NCBI GenBank assembly: GCA_942493075.1 | Contig: OW818681.1 | Coordinates: 5,642,001 to 5,706,000, forward strand | Source of the DNA: JBBQYD01 sp942493075 | GTDB taxonomy: Bacteria; Verrucomicrobiota; Verrucomicrobiia; Limisphaerales; UBA8199 | Length of the DNA stretch: 64,000 bases | Reading direction: 5' to 3' | In this document: piece after piece, positions 25,257-34,140 of the stretch | How positions within the stretch are numbered: the stretch's first letter is position 1 | Layout of the letters: each line of letters starts with the position of its first letter | Position numbers and translations under genes: made by a program | Notes under the pieces: generated by a model | Told to the model about the DNA's origin: nothing | The model's database searches: none | What the model saw: the letters and a program-made list of their open reading frames with translations, nothing else

Positions 25257-27254
25257 TTACATTTCTGTAAAACTGTCCTCAAGCGCGGTGTCTACGCGCC
25301 TATTGCTTGTGATCAAGGTGGGTTTCGAAACGCCAGCCCGGGCTTTAACGGAATGCCCGTTGCCTTGGAATGGGGAGCCTGAGTTAACCGGACGTGTGGC
25401 ACGGCTCGGAAGGGATCGATCGATGCTGGATGACTTAGTCTTGGCCGTCTGGCCGTCCACCAGTTGAAGCAGATCAACGACAGCCTCTTTCATGGACTGG
25501 GCCTGGGCATTCAGTTCCTCAGCAGCCGCAGCGCTTTCCTCTGCATTAGCGGCGTTGGCTTGAGTAACCTTGTCCATCTGGCTTACCGCGGTATTGATTT
25601 GGCTGATTCCCTGGCTCTGCTCCCTCGAAGCACCCGCCACCTCTGAGGCGATTGCGTCAACCTGCCGTACCTTGGCGACGATATCATTGAGTGCTGAAGC
25701 GACGCGCGCACTGATTTCGACTCCCAGAGCGCTCTTCTGGATGGCTCCTTCGATCTTCTGAGAAGTCTCCTTCGCGGCGACCGCGCTGCGTTGAGCGAGG
25801 TTTCGAACCTCCTCAGCAACGACGGCAAACCCCATCCCCGCTTCCCCCGCCCTTGCCGCCTCTACTGCTGCATTGAGCGCCAGCAGGTTCGTCTGAAAGG
25901 CAATCTCATCGATCGTTCTAATGATTTTGGCGATTTCATCACTGCTGGCTTTGATCGCATCCATGGCAGTGCTCATGGTTTGCATATCGCTGACTCCACG
26001 CTCGGCGGCCAACCGCGCTTCTTTCGCGAGGTCGTTGGAGCGCTGGGTGTTCTCTCCGTTCCGTTGCGTCATCGACGCCATCTCTTCGAGTGATGAACTG
26101 GTTTCCTCCAACGAAGCGGCTTGCTCACTCGCGCCTTCTGCCAGGGACTGACTGGAGGAAGATACCTGTTCGGCGGCACTCACGGTCTGTTCCGCCCCGC
26201 TTGAAAGTTGCTCAGCAACGCGGCGAACCGGACGAGTGATCGAGCGGGTGATAACCAAGGCAAGGCCCGCACCAACCAGGAGAGCAATAACTAATCCAAT
26301 AATGACCACACGCGATGCGCTGGCGAGCAAACCGGCCGCATCTGAAGACACCTTGGCAGAGGATTCCATACTGTTGCTTGCCGCTTGCTGGGCCTGCTGC
26401 AATCCGGCATCGCCGACCGCCACGCGCCTCTGGTTTATCTGGTCCCGCTCCTGCCAATGAGCAAGCAGGCTCGCCATCGCATTGGAATAGCGTTGACCAG
26501 CAGCTCGGCACTCCTCGATTTGCTTCAAATTGGTTTCCTGACGTGTGATCGCCTTAAGCTCATTGAGCTTTTGATAGACTTGCGCGAACTTCTGCTGGGC
26601 TTCCTGTAAGTGATTCAAATTCCGTGTGGATTGCGCCTTGAAGTTCCCGATCCGAATCTCCTGTCCGAGCATCAGAACGTCGTAAACCAGGTTAATCTTG
26701 AGCACGCGGTCTTCCAGAACCGATACGCTTGCGCTTTGATTGGTACGCAGATGTTCCTTGAGGGTTTCATTCTGGATGCCCAGGAAATCGCTGGCCTGTT
26801 TCATGTACGCCTGGGCCGCTTCATCCATTAACTGGCGGTCTCTGTTTAATCCCTCAATAATGCCCAAGGTATCCTGGGAAAGCTTTTCATACTCCGCCGC
26901 TTTTGCAGCCGCAAGGTCAGCCGCTTCCTTTAGAGAACCCAGAGTTTTAACCCCTGGTTTGGAAGCCATGTCTCGCGCCGACTCAAGAGACTTGGCGAGT
27001 TGTGCCATGCTCGTGCGGGCTCGCGTCAGGTAGTTCGTTTCCTCGCTATAGGAATACCCACGCATTTCATACATCGTGCGGGCAAACTCGCGCTCCACTT
27101 TGTTTGCAATCGCAGCGGCAGGCATGCTCTCCTGGGCCAGGACTGAGGTGTCTTTCTTTACATCGGACATTCGCCAAACGGCTGTTGATCCCAGCAGCAC
27201 GCAAATACCAATCAAACACCCAAAGCCCAGCAGAATCTTAGTTCCCAGTTTCAT
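25257..27254 (-). CDS. Methyl-accepting chemotaxis protein, full length
   Basis: A 665-residue transmembrane chemoreceptor. Helix 1 at about residues 5-27 (ILLGFGCLIGICVLLGSTAV), a periplasmic all-helical domain of nearly 290 residues (long enough for a bimodular HBM-type sensor), helix 2 (VIIGLVIALLVGAGLALVIT), HAMP (RSITRPVRRV), and a signalling domain with EIAFQTNLLALNAAVEAARA at the tip. Glu/Gln-rich methylation-type segments flank it. The C-terminal 70 residues are polar and disordered, without a clear CheR pentapeptide. The small unknown gene follows 12 bases downstream. Ligand unknown. Confidence 0.95.
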   Translation of the reverse strand: MKLGTKILLGFGCLIGICVLLGSTAVWRMSDVKKDTSVLAQESMPAAAIANKVEREFARTMYEMRGYSYSEETNYLTRARTSMAQLAKSLESARDMASKPGVKTLGSLKEAADLAAAKAAEYEKLSQDTLGIIEGLNRDRQLMDEAAQAYMKQASDFLGIQNETLKEHLRTNQSASVSVLEDRVLKINLVYDVLMLGQEIRIGNFKAQSTRNLNHLQEAQQKFAQVYQKLNELKAITRQETNLKQIEECRAAGQRYSNAMASLLAHWQERDQINQRRVAVGDAGLQQAQQAASNSMESSAKVSSDAAGLLASASRVVIIGLVIALLVGAGLALVITRSITRPVRRVAEQLSSGAEQTVSAAEQVSSSSQSLAEGASEQAASLEETSSSLEEMASMTQRNGENTQRSNDLAKEARLAAERGVSDMQTMSTAMDAIKASSDEIAKIIRTIDEIAFQTNLLALNAAVEAARAGEAGMGFAVVAEEVRNLAQRSAVAAKETSQKIEGAIQKSALGVEISARVASALNDIVAKVRQVDAIASEVAGASREQSQGISQINTAVSQMDKVTQANAANAEESAAAAEELNAQAQSMKEAVVDLLQLVDGQTAKTKSSSIDRSLPSRATRPVNSGSPFQGNGHSVKARAGVSKPTLITSNRRVDTALEDSFTEM

Positions 27255-27558
27255 AGTTCTAGTCTAATGCTGAGTATCGGCTGTCATCAGGTTCAGTTAA
27301 GAAAAGAGAACCTTACAACCCGTCGGGAAAACCTGACATGAGATGTAGGGTTTTCCGTACAGACCGAGGCATAACTCCGTTTGGATGCGCCCCTTGCTCC
27401 AAGCACTCCCGGCCCATCCGTAAAAAAACTGATTGTGTTAGGGGCGGGGGCAGATCATGATGACATCGCTGAACAGCCATCCGGGAGCTGTTGAGCTGCA
27501 AAACTTTCTGTTATACTAACCCTGGAACCAGCGGCTTGTAGAGCGCTGGTTTTTTTGT
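27255..27558. other. Intergenic region upstream of the chemoreceptor
   Basis: About 300 bp without a gene. It holds an AGGTTC/GAACCT inverted repeat near 27288-27312, just upstream of the chemoreceptor on the minus strand, and at the other end a plus-strand -10-like TATACT (27512-27517) directly followed by a terminator hairpin. Confidence 0.5.
27526..27556 (+). terminator. Rho-independent terminator facing the plus strand
   Basis: AACCAGCG (27526-27533), ten-base loop, CGCTGGTT (27544-27551), then TTTTT. The T tract is on the plus strand, where no gene leads into it. For the minus-strand EEP gene ending at 27559 it gives the hairpin but no T tract after it. Confidence 0.6.
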
Positions 27559-29619
27559 TTAGGGGGCCAGCGGCGACTGGCGATGGACTCGGAAGAAACC
27601 ACCAGGACTGCTTTGATTTGTTGCCAACATTGTCCAGTACCCTGTAGCCAAGTTGCTCGCTGACAACACTGCCCAATCCTTCAGATCGTAGGAATGTTCG
27701 ACTCGGTACACATTGCCAGGTACCGCTTCCCACCGGATGGCAATGGCCTCTTGGTTGCGGTCCAAGCTCAACAACCTAAAGGGCTTGGCGTAGGGGTTTG
27801 CAAAAGTAACCAGCACAGGAAGATGGTCCGATGCTGTCGCGGAATCTCCCGAAAGCAGCGGCGGAGGGGGATTGGGCAAAAGATCCGAACGAAACACCTG
27901 ACTACCGATCACGTTTGACCACAGCAGTGCGCACGGAAGCACGTAATCAAAACGGACAGTCATTTTCGTTTGGATAGACAAGGTCAGGTCGCTGCCGGAG
28001 TATGGGTTGGCAGGGGTGGTCAGGCGCAGGCCGGTAGGCAAACTTGTCAGGGTTTGGATCGGAAACCGGGTGGTGTATCGATTCGTGTCTGGCCGATTGA
28101 TATCTTCATTCAGGTCACCGCACAACACGTAGCCTTGAAGGTGATTGGTGGGCAGCCATGCCGTGGTCAAAAAGTTGGAGATGGCGGCAGCCTCGGCCCC
28201 GCGTCGCAACGCATCATTCTCCGGGCTGTCGGTGGTCGCCTTTAGGTGGGTCAAGAACACGTTAAACGGCTGCGGAAAAAAAGGCACGGCCACCTGCGCA
28301 TGAAACAAGTCGCGAGCGAAGTGGTTCGTGGAGCCAAAAGGTTGGAGAGAGATTCCGTCCAGCCAACTGCGTGAAAAGAGAATAGGCCAGCGGCTCAGAA
28401 TCACGCTGCGGGTGTAGCCGTCCGTACCCGAATTTCCTGCTAGATGATACCCCGGCAACCAGACATGGATGAAATTGGTCATCTGCCACCATTGGTTGTA
28501 AGGCAACTCGTTGAAGGCCAGCAGGTCGGGCTTCAGGAAAGCCATGGTACGGCCGATAGCCTGAACCTGCGCTGAGTTCGTGCTCCAGTCCGTCGCGCCA
28601 TTTCCCTTCAGATTGTACGAAACAATTGTCAGGGTTTCGTCGGGACGCGGCGCAGCGTTGACAGTGATCAAGGCCGGTTGACTTGCAACAACTCCTGCGC
28701 GATTGCTCGCTATCATTACATACTGGCCACCTTGATAACGGGTGATGCTCTCCCAGTTTAATGTCGATGTGCTTGCCCCCAGAAGGTTGGTTCCGTTCTG
28801 TTGCCACTGGTAATACAAAGGTAGTGAGCCTAACGCACTTGCCTGCAGATGTACGGGGTCCCCTTCAGAAACGATCCGGCTTTGGGGCTGCTCAACAATC
28901 CTGGGCGAATCAAGCCGGGCACTCCCCGGCAAGACATCGCTGAAATTGGTGCCAACCCGCAGCAGATCGATCTCGTAAGCGCCCATGGAGGCGGACTCGC
29001 GCAGTGCAAAACATAGGACGGTTCCAGGCGTTCCGAAGTCAGCGGCGCTGATACTTGGGCTACCCTCGCTCGCTGGTTCAATCCAAAGCGTAGTATTCGC
29101 GTTGTTGAGTGCGTAACGCAGCACGACCAGGTAGTCGGCATTGATGCTGAGTTGGTTGGTTGCGTAGGTGCCAGTATTTGACGTCTCCGCGATGCCCAAG
29201 CGAAAAAAGCCCGGTGCCGCTCCGTTCGTAGAGGCAAACAGTTTCCCCGCGTAACCCGATGTTCCTGCGCCTTTGAAATGGGCCAGGTATTCTCCTGTCC
29301 CAGTTGGGAGCCGCTTTGCGTGGAGAATGAGCCCGGTGTAGAGATCGATGTTGGTGGCCGCCAGGTAGGGGCCGCCAGGCAGGTTCAGAGAGATGTCTTC
29401 TGTGCTGCTCTGGGAGATGAAAGCCCGACCGCCAACGATTTGAACCTGGCCGGTCGTGCCGCTATGAGTCCACCATTCCGAGGCGGGCGCACCCACGAGT
29501 GGGCCGTCCGAGTAATCGAAGTTCTCAACAACCAATGGGGCAGCCAGGAGTTGGACGCTCCCGCACACCATCGCCAGGCCGGCTAAATAGGATCTCACAA
29601 CAAAGCCTGAGCGTGACAC
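27559..29619 (-). CDS. Secreted Ig-domain plus endonuclease/exonuclease/phosphatase protein
   Basis: A 686-residue exported multidomain protein. Signal peptide at residues 1-27 (AMVCGSVQLLAAPLV). Then a jelly-roll-like region (FDYSDGPLVGAP), an Ig-like domain (PRIVEQPQSRIVSEGDPV to QPALITVN), and an EEP catalytic domain with SYNLKGNG, LAFNELP (in place of the usual QEV), FLTHLKA, LCGDLNED and TASDHLPVLVTF. The last 60 residues (IRWEAVPGNVYRVEHSYDLKDW) are a fibronectin-like tail frequent in Verrucomicrobia. Probably an extracellular phosphodiesterase or nuclease. Four bases downstream of argF, but likely independent. Confidence 0.86.
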   Translation of the reverse strand: MSRSGFVVRSYLAGLAMVCGSVQLLAAPLVVENFDYSDGPLVGAPASEWWTHSGTTGQVQIVGGRAFISQSSTEDISLNLPGGPYLAATNIDLYTGLILHAKRLPTGTGEYLAHFKGAGTSGYAGKLFASTNGAAPGFFRLGIAETSNTGTYATNQLSINADYLVVLRYALNNANTTLWIEPASEGSPSISAADFGTPGTVLCFALRESASMGAYEIDLLRVGTNFSDVLPGSARLDSPRIVEQPQSRIVSEGDPVHLQASALGSLPLYYQWQQNGTNLLGASTSTLNWESITRYQGGQYVMIASNRAGVVASQPALITVNAAPRPDETLTIVSYNLKGNGATDWSTNSAQVQAIGRTMAFLKPDLLAFNELPYNQWWQMTNFIHVWLPGYHLAGNSGTDGYTRSVILSRWPILFSRSWLDGISLQPFGSTNHFARDLFHAQVAVPFFPQPFNVFLTHLKATTDSPENDALRRGAEAAAISNFLTTAWLPTNHLQGYVLCGDLNEDINRPDTNRYTTRFPIQTLTSLPTGLRLTTPANPYSGSDLTLSIQTKMTVRFDYVLPCALLWSNVIGSQVFRSDLLPNPPPPLLSGDSATASDHLPVLVTFANPYAKPFRLLSLDRNQEAIAIRWEAVPGNVYRVEHSYDLKDWAVLSASNLATGYWTMLATNQSSPGGFFRVHRQSPLAP

Positions 29620-29623
29620 CGCC

Positions 29624-30520
29624 CTAGCTTACGATCCAGCTCAGGATGGACTTCTGCACGTGCAACCGGTTCTCCGCCTGATCAAAGATGGTCTGCGCAT
29701 GGGCTTCGAACGTTGCCTCATCGATCTCTTTTCCCCGGTAAGCCGGCAGGCAATGCATCACCAGGGCGCCGGGATTCGCGCGCTTCACCATATCCCCATT
29801 CACCTGGTAGCCCTTGAGCTTGCTCAACCGTTCGGCCGATTCTGCTTCCTTGCCCATGGATACCCACACGTCTGTGTAGAGAACATCTGATCCACTGACG
29901 GCCTCGGACACATCGCGGAGGCAGCGCACGTGACCCCCTGCCCGCTTTAATAGGCTGGCGTCCGGGTGAAACCCATCTGGAGCGGCGATGCGCAATTCAA
30001 ATCCAAGCTTTGCGGCGGCGAACACCCAGGAGTTGGCCACGTTACACGCGCCATCTCCAATGAATGTGATCACCTTGTCTTCCACCCTTCCCAGCTTCTC
30101 CTGGATGGTGAACAGATCCGCGAGGATCTGGCATGGATGCTCCTCATCCGTCAGGGCGTTAATGGTCGGTATTTTGCCAAACCGGGCAAACTCTTCGACT
30201 TCAGCCTGACCAAACGTGCGAAACACAACACCATGGACCATCCGACCGAGAACCCGGGCGGTGTCCTTGATCGGTTCGCCGCGGCCTAATTGAATCTCCG
30301 AGGCAGGCAGGAACAAAGATTCGCCTCCCAACTCCCGAATACCGACTTCAAATGACACCCGTGTGCGTGTGGAAGCTTTGGAGAACACCATGGCCCAGGT
30401 CTGACCGGTCAGCGGCTTAACGGGATGATGCCCGCGTTGAGCCTTGATCTGTTTGCTGTCCCGAAGGATAGCTTTGATGTCCTCGATCCCCAATGCTTCG
30501 ATACTTAGCAGGTGTTTCAT
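29624..30520 (-). CDS. argF: Ornithine carbamoyltransferase
   Basis: Joins ornithine and carbamoyl phosphate to citrulline in arginine synthesis. The carbamoyl-phosphate motif STRTR, the HPCQILADL motif and the ornithine-site signature MHCLPAYRGKEI are intact. 298 residues is normal. Last gene of argC-J-B-D-F on the minus strand, 31 bases after argD. argG and argH are not in the window. Confidence 0.97.
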   Translation of the reverse strand: MKHLLSIEALGIEDIKAILRDSKQIKAQRGHHPVKPLTGQTWAMVFSKASTRTRVSFEVGIRELGGESLFLPASEIQLGRGEPIKDTARVLGRMVHGVVFRTFGQAEVEEFARFGKIPTINALTDEEHPCQILADLFTIQEKLGRVEDKVITFIGDGACNVANSWVFAAAKLGFELRIAAPDGFHPDASLLKRAGGHVRCLRDVSEAVSGSDVLYTDVWVSMGKEAESAERLSKLKGYQVNGDMVKRANPGALVMHCLPAYRGKEIDEATFEAHAQTIFDQAENRLHVQKSILSWIVS

Positions 30521-30551
30521 GGTAGTTATTCAGGCAGGGCCGGTAAAAGCG

Positions 30552-31847
30552 TTAGTGCGCGCTGGCCAGAGGACCCAGCACCTTATCGAATATGTCCAAG
30601 GCCTCCTGGGCTTGTGTGGGCTGCAGATTCAGCGGCGGCAGGAAGCGGATCACCTGGGCGCCCGAAGGCACTGTGAGCATTCCGGCGTGCTGGAGTTGCA
30701 CAGTCATCCGTATAGCCTGCATCTTGGCAGGATCACCAGGCAGGTTCTTGATCTCCGGCTGGAGTTCAACACCCAGCATCAAGCCAAGCCCCCGCACGTC
30801 TTTAATGAGTGTCGGGTACTTCTCTCTTAGCTTAAGAAAACCTTGCTTGAGTGACTCGCCCAGTTTCCGGGCGTTGTCCTGCAACTTTTCCTGCTCGATC
30901 ACTTCCAGAACCTTCAGTGCGACAGTGCATGCCAGGGGCGTGCCGCCGAATGTCGTTCCGTGAGTGCCGGCGCCGAGCAGATCCCCATAAGGCTTCCGTA
31001 TCCAAAAAGCGCCCATGGGAAAACCGCCCCCAAGCGATTTCGCCATCGAAATGCCGTCCGGCAGAAAATCGGCTGCACCTGGAACGCCCTCCAGAATCCG
31101 CTGGAACGCTTGAAAACGGCCGGTCCGGAAGTGACCGTCCTGAACGGCGTCCATCAGCAGGAGCATTTTCCGTTCATTGCACAGCTTGCGGAGCCCGAGC
31201 AAATATTCAACCTCGGCGGGGGTCACCCCACCCTCACCCTGGATACCCTCGATCAAAATCGCGGCAGTTGCCGGCGAAATGGCTTGTTCCACGGCCGCCA
31301 AGTCGTTATACGGAACTTGGCGAAAGCCCGGTACCAGCGGCTCAAACCCTTTCCGCACTTTTTCCTGACCCGTGGCAGCGATGCCTGCCAACGTCCGGCC
31401 ATGAAACGAATTGAAAGCAGTGAGCACTTCGAACCTGCCCTCGTCATGTCCAAACTTCCTGGCCAGTTTATACAAGCCCTCATTGGCTTCCGCACCGCTG
31501 TTGCAGAAGAACACTTTTCCTGGGGCGATCAATGAGACCAGTCGCTGAGCCAGGCGGCCTTGCGGTTCGTTATAATAGAGATTGGAGACGTGCACCAGCT
31601 TGCGGGATTGCTCAATCATCGCCTCGGTGATCGCAGCGGGGGAATGTCCCAAAGCACAAACGGCGATTCCGCCACCCATGTCCAGGTAGCGTTTCCCGGC
31701 CATATCCCATACGTAACTTCCGGAACCATGGCTTAACACCAAGTCAAACCGGCCGTAGCTGGGCACCACGTTCTCGGCAAACAAAGCCTGCACGGACGCG
31801 GTGTCATTCCGCACCAAAGGCGGAGGCGCTGGCACTATTTCTTTCAT
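30552..31847 (-). CDS. argD: Acetylornithine aminotransferase
   Basis: PLP-dependent class III aminotransferase converting N-acetylglutamate semialdehyde to N-acetylornithine. It shows FCNSGAEANEGLYKLAR, the Trp-less FNSFHGRTLAG loop, the substrate/cofactor stretch IEGIQGEGGV, the LLLMDAVQDG Asp motif and the PLP lysine in GISMAKSLGGGFPMGA. It reads DAVQDG where most family members have DEVQ(T/S)G, a visible change beside the cofactor. Within the argCJBDF operon, 60 bases after argB. Confidence 0.95.
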   Translation of the reverse strand: MKEIVPAPPPLVRNDTASVQALFAENVVPSYGRFDLVLSHGSGSYVWDMAGKRYLDMGGGIAVCALGHSPAAITEAMIEQSRKLVHVSNLYYNEPQGRLAQRLVSLIAPGKVFFCNSGAEANEGLYKLARKFGHDEGRFEVLTAFNSFHGRTLAGIAATGQEKVRKGFEPLVPGFRQVPYNDLAAVEQAISPATAAILIEGIQGEGGVTPAEVEYLLGLRKLCNERKMLLLMDAVQDGHFRTGRFQAFQRILEGVPGAADFLPDGISMAKSLGGGFPMGAFWIRKPYGDLLGAGTHGTTFGGTPLACTVALKVLEVIEQEKLQDNARKLGESLKQGFLKLREKYPTLIKDVRGLGLMLGVELQPEIKNLPGDPAKMQAIRMTVQLQHAGMLTVPSGAQVIRFLPPLNLQPTQAQEALDIFDKVLGPLASAH

Positions 31848-31907
31848 CTTGTTGTCGTAAAGAAAAATCTAATCCTTATCCAATCGCAACGCTGTGTGAA
31901 GTGTTTT

Positions 31908-32783
31908 TTATAGCACTACTTCAGTACCGACCCCTTCGTCGGTGAAAATTTCCAGAAGCAATGAGTGGGAAACCCGTCCGTCAATGAACGCGACCTTCTC
32001 CACCCCGCTCTTGATGGCAGCCACTGCGCTGTCCACTTTCGGGATCATGCCCTTATCCACCACCCCGGTTTGTTTGAGCTTCTCGACCTCGCTGACTGCC
32101 AGGTTCGAAATAACCGAATCCGGGTTCTGTGGGTTCTGGAGCAGGCCGGGCACATCGCTCATGAAGAACAGGCGCCGTGCTGTCAAAGCGATCGCAACTT
32201 GCGCGGCTGCCACGTCGGCGTTGCAATTGTAGATTAGGCCGTCCTCGCCTTTTGCGGTGGGGCTAATCACCGGGGTGATGCCCTTCTGAATGCATTCGAT
32301 TAGGGGCGCAGTATTCACCGAGATCACCTCGCCCACAAAACCAAGATCGATTACCTGGCCATCCGGCCCCTTCGGCTGCGCCTTGCGGCACGTAAAGATG
32401 TCCGGACCAGCAAAGCCTTTGGCCACGCCGCCAAATGCGTTGATGGCCGCGACCACTTCCGGGTTGATCTCCCGCGAAAGCACGTTATCCACGATCTCGA
32501 CCGTGGCGGCATCTGTCACGCGCTGGCCCTGGATGAAATTGGCCTTAAGTCCCGCTTTTTCCATGGCGCGTGTGATGGCTTTTCCACCGCCGTGCACCAC
32601 GATGGGATTGATCTCGACCGCTTCTAAAAACACGATGTCGCGGGCCACCCCTTTGCGCACCGTGGGGTCGGGCGAATCCATGAAACTACCGCCATACTTA
32701 ACGACAAAGGTTGCCCCGCTGAACTTCTGGATGTACGGGAGGGCCTCCAGCAGGGTGTTCGTTTTAGCAATTAGGTTTTGCAT
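31908..32783 (-). CDS. argB: Acetylglutamate kinase
   Basis: Phosphorylates N-acetylglutamate; usually the feedback-controlled step in organisms that recycle acetyl groups through ArgJ, as here. FVVKYGGSFM, PIVVHGGGKAI and NCNADVAAAQVAIALTA motifs are present and the length of 291 is typical. In the operon between argJ (12 bases upstream) and argD. The N-terminal helix (LIAKTNTLLEALPYIQKF) resembles that of arginine-sensitive hexameric forms, so feedback inhibition is plausible. Confidence 0.97.
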   Translation of the reverse strand: MQNLIAKTNTLLEALPYIQKFSGATFVVKYGGSFMDSPDPTVRKGVARDIVFLEAVEINPIVVHGGGKAITRAMEKAGLKANFIQGQRVTDAATVEIVDNVLSREINPEVVAAINAFGGVAKGFAGPDIFTCRKAQPKGPDGQVIDLGFVGEVISVNTAPLIECIQKGITPVISPTAKGEDGLIYNCNADVAAAQVAIALTARRLFFMSDVPGLLQNPQNPDSVISNLAVSEVEKLKQTGVVDKGMIPKVDSAVAAIKSGVEKVAFIDGRVSHSLLLEIFTDEGVGTEVVL

Positions 32784-32795
32784 GTTGAAAATGAA

Positions 32796-34130
32796 CTAGC
32801 CGCCGAGCGAGCCCGGATCGGTCACATTGCCTTTATTAAAATCCACATACTCTTCGGTCAGATCCGCCGCGTACATGAGCGCAGATGCATCGCCGAGGTT
32901 CAGGTTGATATGCAGGTCAAACTCCCGCGGAGCGACCGCCGCGCATAGCTCCTTGAAGGTGGCCTTCGTCGGCTGCCCTTTCTTCAAACTCCAGAGCACC
33001 TTGCTGACGCCGGGAGCGCTATACCCGATATCTACCTTCTCTTCCACGACCTTTGCTGCACTATATCCGACCGCGTCAATAATCCGGCCCCAGTTCGGGT
33101 CGCCGCCATGCCAGCTTGTTTTAACCAGGGCGCTGTTCGCCACCGCGCGGGCCGCGGCATCGGCATCCTTGAAATTGCGAGCGCCTGAAACGCGCACCGT
33201 GACGAACCGGGAAACCCCTTCCCCGTCACGCACGATCATTTTGGCCAATTCCAGGCAAACATGATTCAAAGCACCTTGGAAAACGGCGGCATCGGATGAC
33301 CCGGCTTTCCCAACGGCGGCCATATTATTCCCGGCCAACCCGTTCGCCAGCACCAGCACGGTATCATTGGTGCTCATATCTCCGTCCACCGTGATCCGGT
33401 TGAAACTTTGCGCCACGGCCTCCTTGAGCGCCTTCTGCAGAGCGCCAGGAGCGACGGCAGCATCCGTCGTGATGAAGCAAAGCATCGTGGCGTGTAATGG
33501 CATAGCCGCCGGGCGCTTCCCAGTCGCGCTCATCCCGGGTTGAATCATTCCTGCGCCCTTGCACATGCCACCGAGCCGCACTTTCTTGCCGCCCAGCTTG
33601 AACTCCACCGACACTTGTTTTGGGCGCGTGTCGCTGGTCATGATCGCTTCGACTGCCTGGTTCGCGTGCTCAGGGGTGTTCCCCAGCAACGCGGCAGCCT
33701 CCACGATTCCAGCCCGCACGTTATCCATCGGCATGGTGACACCGATTCGCCCGGTGCTGCCCACAAAACCGAGACCATGTGTAAGATCCAGGGCCGCCTC
33801 TGTGAAATTAACCATTTCGAGGGCATCAGCCATGCCCTGCTTGCCGGTGCAGGCATTAGCATTCCCGCTGTTGATCACCACGGCTTGTGCCCAGCCCTTT
33901 TTCACACGGCTGACGCACACTTTCACCGGCGCTGCGCACGTTTGGTTTGTGGTGAACATTCCAGCGACAGCCGCAGGCACCTGGGAAACCAGCAGCGCCA
34001 GATCGCGCTTCTTCCCTTTATCCGAGCCCTTGCCTGTCCCCAGGCGCTTGATATCACAAAATACACCAGCCGCCTGGAAGCCTTGCGCGGCCAAGATCGC
34101 CCCCGGCACGTCACGAAACAGTTTCTTCAT
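32796..34130 (-). CDS. argJ: Glutamate N-acetyltransferase / amino-acid N-acetyltransferase
   Basis: Transfers the acetyl group from N-acetylornithine to glutamate. The precursor self-cleaves before a threonine that becomes the nucleophile. Here that threonine is T215 in HATMLCFITTDA, with the usual KGAGMI segment before it. Between them lies an extra stretch of about 13 residues (SATGKRPAAMPLH, residues 201-213) where most ArgJ proteins read directly from MI-P-M to ATM. The remaining core (VVINSGNANACTG, VGSTGRIGV, TVDGDMSTNDTV, DPNWGRI) is normal. Ten bases after argC. Whether it also makes acetylglutamate from acetyl-CoA cannot be told. Confidence 0.95.
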   Translation of the reverse strand: MKKLFRDVPGAILAAQGFQAAGVFCDIKRLGTGKGSDKGKKRDLALLVSQVPAAVAGMFTTNQTCAAPVKVCVSRVKKGWAQAVVINSGNANACTGKQGMADALEMVNFTEAALDLTHGLGFVGSTGRIGVTMPMDNVRAGIVEAAALLGNTPEHANQAVEAIMTSDTRPKQVSVEFKLGGKKVRLGGMCKGAGMIQPGMSATGKRPAAMPLHATMLCFITTDAAVAPGALQKALKEAVAQSFNRITVDGDMSTNDTVLVLANGLAGNNMAAVGKAGSSDAAVFQGALNHVCLELAKMIVRDGEGVSRFVTVRVSGARNFKDADAAARAVANSALVKTSWHGGDPNWGRIIDAVGYSAAKVVEEKVDIGYSAPGVSKVLWSLKKGQPTKATFKELCAAVAPREFDLHINLNLGDASALMYAADLTEEYVDFNKGNVTDPGSLGG

Positions 34131-34140
34131 AGTTTTAGGA

